Of a stretch of 8,438 nucleotides of DNA, positions 6,566-8,438 are shown piece after piece. The stretch is from an uncultured Eubacteriales bacterium. GTDB lineage: Bacteria > Bacillota > Clostridia > Christensenellales > Christensenellaceae. The stretch is from contig UQXU01000078.1 in assembly GCA_900545085.1 (NCBI GenBank), positions 1 to 8,438 of the forward strand. Direction: 5' to 3'. Position 1 is the stretch's first letter. Every line of letters starts with the position of its first letter. The notes beneath the pieces are model-generated. The model was not told where the DNA came from and searched no databases. It was given only the letters and a program-made list of their open reading frames with translations. The translations under genes were made by a program, and so were the position numbers.

Positions 6566-8104
6566 CTAATAAAAAACCTGCAATCGCGTCAATTTGTCCG
6601 TCGGTCTGTTTTCTCTGCGTACGCTGACTCTTATCTCATGAGTATGCGCGAAGGTATTCTCTGCCATATAGAACACCTTGCCGGAAAACTCCGGCAGAAG
6701 AGCCTCGCCGCGGTTGTTCTTCTCTGCGATAAATCTCAGCACGGACGGCGCCACCTCTACGAGATATTTCGGCGCATCTATCTGACATACATAGCGCACC
6801 ACTTCTCTGCGTACGCGCATAGCCATTGCATTGTCAGAATACACCAATCCTCTGCCGCCGCAGTGCGGACAGGTTGACATAAGCTTGCTGGACAGCTTTC
6901 GCCTTGTCTTTTTGCGAGTCATCTCCACGAGTCCCAAAGCCGACATGCCTATTACGTTCGTCTTTGTCCTGTCTTTTTTCAGCGCTTCTTCCAACGCCTG
7001 GATAACCGCGTCCTTATTTTCCTGACTTTCCATGTCTATAAAGTCTACAACTATTATTCCGCCTATGTCGCGCAGCCGCAGCTGATGAGCAATCTCGCGG
7101 GCAGCTTCTATATTAGTGCTAAGTATCGTACTCTGCAAGTCGCTTTTCCCCGTGTATTTGCCCGTGTTTACGTCTATCACGGTCAGCGCCTCGGTCTCAT
7201 CTATCACAAGATACGCCCCGCTTTTTAACCAAACCTTTCTGTTAAGCGCTTTATCAATTTTGCTCTCTATGCCGTAATAATCGTAAATGTTTTCTTTTCT
7301 GTCGTAAAAGTGAACTTTTTTCTCAGCTCCCGGCATACTTATAGCTACCATAGCCGCGACTTTCTGACTGTATTCGTAATCGTTGACTATCAGACTGCGC
7401 ACATTTTCATCAAACATGTCGCGCACCGTGCGGAAGAGCAGCGGTTCCTCAGCGTGAATGAGCCTGGGCGCTCCTAACAGCTTTTCTCTGCGCTTTATAT
7501 TAGCCCACAAGCGCGAGAGAAACACAACCTCCGTGGCCAGCCGCTCCTCAGTCGCGCCCTCAGCGGCCGTCCGCACGATCATTCCCATGCCCTCCGGCTT
7601 TATCCTCAAAAATATATCCTTCAGCCTCTCTCTCTCTTCCTCATCGGTAATCTTATGGGATATTCCAATGTGATCTACCGTAGGCATTAGGACTATAGAG
7701 CGACCGGGCAATGTAATATGAGTCGTTATTCTCGCGCCTTTTGTCCCTCCCTGCTGTTTTAGCACTTGCACCATTATCTCCTGCCCCGGACGCACCAGCT
7801 CCGAGATAGAAGGCGTTTTATCCTTGTCCTTTTTCTTTTTTTGTTCCGAAACCTCGACGCACTCTCTCAGTTTTGCGCTTTGCAAAATGTCGCCGGCGTA
7901 AAGGAAAGCGTTGCGCTCCAATCCCACATCGACAAAAGCGGCCTGCATCCCGGGCAGCACATTCTCCACTCGGCCTTTATATATATTGCCGACCAGCCTC
8001 TCCTGCCCGCGCATTTCAATTTGAATTTCTTCCAGTTCTCCATCTTCCAGCAGTGCTATTCTGGTTTCATGCGGATTTATATCCGCAATTATGTCCTTCT
8101 TCAT
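6566..8104 (-). CDS. rng: Ribonuclease E/G family endoribonuclease
   Basis: Enzymes of this family cut single-stranded, AU-rich RNA, preferring 5'-monophosphate ends, in rRNA processing and mRNA decay. From ATG 8104 the product is 512 aa, RNase G-like in length with no long C-terminal degradosome scaffold. It has an N-terminal segment DIIADINPHETRIALLEDG, an S1 domain (about 34-125, NIYKGRVENVLPGMQAAFVDVG) interrupted by a lysine-rich insert (89-96), and the 5' sensor/RNase H-like region. The catalytic Mg-binding aspartates lie in DVNTGKY (D311) and DFIDM (D354). The Zn-link CPHCGG (C412, C415) used for dimerisation is present. An upstream ATG at 8125 is in frame but lacks an SD; GGAG 9 nt before 8104 and the family-like MKKDII start support 8104. 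It has its own promoter. Confidence 0.95.
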   Translation of the reverse strand: MKKDIIADINPHETRIALLEDGELEEIQIEMRGQERLVGNIYKGRVENVLPGMQAAFVDVGLERNAFLYAGDILQSAKLRECVEVSEQKKKKDKDKTPSISELVRPGQEIMVQVLKQQGGTKGARITTHITLPGRSIVLMPTVDHIGISHKITDEEERERLKDIFLRIKPEGMGMIVRTAAEGATEERLATEVVFLSRLWANIKRREKLLGAPRLIHAEEPLLFRTVRDMFDENVRSLIVNDYEYSQKVAAMVAISMPGAEKKVHFYDRKENIYDYYGIESKIDKALNRKVWLKSGAYLVIDETEALTVIDVNTGKYTGKSDLQSTILSTNIEAAREIAHQLRLRDIGGIIVVDFIDMESQENKDAVIQALEEALKKDRTKTNVIGMSALGLVEMTRKKTRRKLSSKLMSTCPHCGGRGLVYSDNAMAMRVRREVVRYVCQIDAPKYLVEVAPSVLRFIAEKNNRGEALLPEFSGKVFYMAENTFAHTHEIRVSVRRENRPTDKLTRLQVFY

Positions 8105-8190
8105 GCACAACTTCTCCAAACACATATAAAAACTTTATAAAACCGCATATGCGGTAATACACAAACAGCATAAGCGCGCATCGCTTGCAT
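8101..8190 (-). CDS. Possible 29-codon leader ORF coupled to rng
   Basis: An ATG at 8190 opens a 29-codon frame encoding MQAMRAYAVCVLPHMRF followed by YKVFICVWRSCA. Its TGA (8103-8101) overlaps the rng ATG (8104-8102) as ATGA, the typical arrangement of translationally coupled genes. The peptide is hydrophobic with four cysteines or tryptophans in its last seven-residue region and is basic overall. No good SD is seen: AAGAG lies directly before the first ATG and 10 nt before a second in-frame ATG at 8181. It resembles no family I recognise. An open frame of this size can occur by chance, so this is only a candidate. Confidence 0.2.
   Translation of the reverse strand: MQAMRAYAVCVLPHMRFYKVFICVWRSCA
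8142..8155. repeat. Perfect 14-bp palindrome in the rng leader
   Basis: ACCGCATATGCGGT reads identically on both strands. As RNA it could form a 5-bp ACCGC/GCGGU stem with an AUAU loop, followed on the minus strand by UUUAUAAAGUUUUU. It could be a dimeric protein operator, a leader hairpin or a weak attenuator; the sequence does not decide between these. It lies about 70 nt after the predicted start and 38 nt before rng. Confidence 0.5.
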
Positions 8191-8200
8191 TCTCTTGCAT
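8168..8200 (-). repeat. Four ATGC (GCAT) repeats at helical spacing in the rng leader
   Basis: On the minus strand ATGC starts at 8200, 8190, 8181 and 8171, giving spacings of 10, 9 and 10 nt. The first two are part of a longer direct repeat ATGCAAG (8200-8194 and 8190-8184). The spacing is close to one DNA turn, so one helix face could be contacted repeatedly. They lie inside the predicted transcribed leader and overlap the possible leader ORF. Confidence 0.45.
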
Positions 8201-8227
8201 TATTGGTCTGCTATAGTTCACGTTGAA

Positions 8228-8256
8228 ATTATACCATTTATATTTAATTGTATCAA
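8228..8256 (-). promoter_or_regulatory. Strong predicted sigma-A promoter of rng
   Basis: On the minus strand TTGATA (8256-8251, one mismatch to TTGACA) is followed after exactly 17 nt by a perfect TATAAT (8233-8228) preceded by TGG, an extended -10. The predicted start near 8221 gives an untranslated leader of about 117 nt. The AT-rich region above the -35 could act as an UP element. Confidence 0.85.
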
Positions 8257-8278
8257 GACGAAAGAAGAACTCTTTGAC

Positions 8279-8297
8279 AAATAATTAACAATTATTT
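8279..8297 (-). terminator. AT-only inverted repeat after the upstream gene, possible weak terminator
   Basis: AAATAATT and AATTATTT form an 8-bp perfect inverted repeat around a 3-nt loop, 18 nt past the stop of the upstream partial gene. The stem has no G-C pair and no U-tract follows directly, so it is a poor intrinsic terminator; it may instead be an AT-rich element above the rng promoter. No better terminator was found for the upstream gene. Confidence 0.25.
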
Positions 8298-8314
8298 CGC
8301 CTTTCCTGTATTTT

Positions 8315-8438
8315 TTATACTTTGCCAAGCTTTTCTCCGGAGCTGTGCTTCAATATCGCCTTTGTAACTTCACCCTGATCCAGCGTTTTTACAGTACACA
8401 TGTCATCCCCGACTACGCGCACAACATTGTAATGCCTA
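8315..8438 (-). CDS. C-terminal 40 codons of an unidentified protein (cut by window edge)
   Basis: A minus-strand frame open to the right edge ends with TAA at 8315. Its visible residues begin RHYNVVRVVGDDMCTVKTLD and continue QGEVTKAILKHSSGEKLGKV. It uses ordinary codons for this window, ends in a lysine-rich tail, and the start of the AT-rich intergenic region matches its stop, all of which support a real gene. The beta-strand-like RHYNVVRVV followed by a helix-like segment suggests the edge of a folded domain. I do not recognise the family. The gene lies 58 nt upstream of the rng -35, on the same strand. Confidence 0.6.
   Translation of the reverse strand, partial: RHYNVVRVVGDDMCTVKTLDQGEVTKAILKHSSGEKLGKV

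Noticed and set aside
6551..6590. T-runs around the rng stop as an intrinsic terminator
   Set aside because: Two T6 runs occur on the transcribed strand, but no convincing GC-rich stem precedes either of them.
8102..8125. Upstream in-frame ATG 8125 as rng start
   Set aside because: No SD precedes it, and the added residues MCLEKLC are not like the family start; ATG 8104 has GGAG 9 nt upstream.
8274..8279. Plus-strand TTGACA as a promoter -35
   Set aside because: No -10-like hexamer lies 16-18 nt downstream, and the strand would read antisense into the upstream gene only.

Overview
The window is a bacterial translation and RNA-processing locus with every recognisable gene on the minus strand, so it reads from high to low coordinates. 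The order rimP-nusA-ylxR-ylxQ-infB-rbfA-nrnA-truB is the classic Firmicutes/Clostridia-type nusA-infB operon. NusA is short (366 aa, without the extra C-terminal repeats of enteric NusA). YlxR and the L7Ae-like YlxQ sit between nusA and infB, and a DHH phosphoesterase sits between rbfA and truB. These traits suggest a clostridial or related Firmicutes lineage; the species cannot be named from this sequence. No mobile element, CRISPR array, tRNA or rRNA was seen, and no gene looks broken.

Layout in transcription order. At 8438-8315 is the last 40 codons of an unrecognised protein. The 8314-8105 gap holds a near-consensus extended -10 promoter, then a leader of about 117 nt with phased GCAT repeats, a perfect 14-bp palindrome and a possible 29-codon leader ORF whose stop overlaps the start of rng. 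At 8104-6566 is rng, an RNase E/G family endoribonuclease. The 6565-6410 gap holds a second promoter and a GC-rich leader hairpin. From 6409 to the window edge is the compact operon: rimP, nusA, rnpM/ylxR, ylxQ, infB, rbfA, nrnA and the first 46 codons of truB. Spacing runs from overlaps of 3 to 29 nt to short gaps of at most 44 nt.

Functionally the genes join transcription elongation (NusA), 30S assembly (RimP, RbfA), initiation (IF2), tRNA and RNA handling (TruB, YlxR/RnpM, YlxQ) and RNA decay (RNase E/G, NrnA oligoribonuclease). Three genes (rimP, ylxR, infB) appear to start at TTG behind Shine-Dalgarno (SD) sequences. For rimP, nrnA and rng the SD position argues for starts inside the longest open frame.

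Most of the window is conserved housekeeping DNA. The less explained parts are the rng leader, the rimP leader hairpin, the IF2 N-terminal region, the placement of rng and the unidentified gene at the right edge. I saw no clear sign of a wholly new system.
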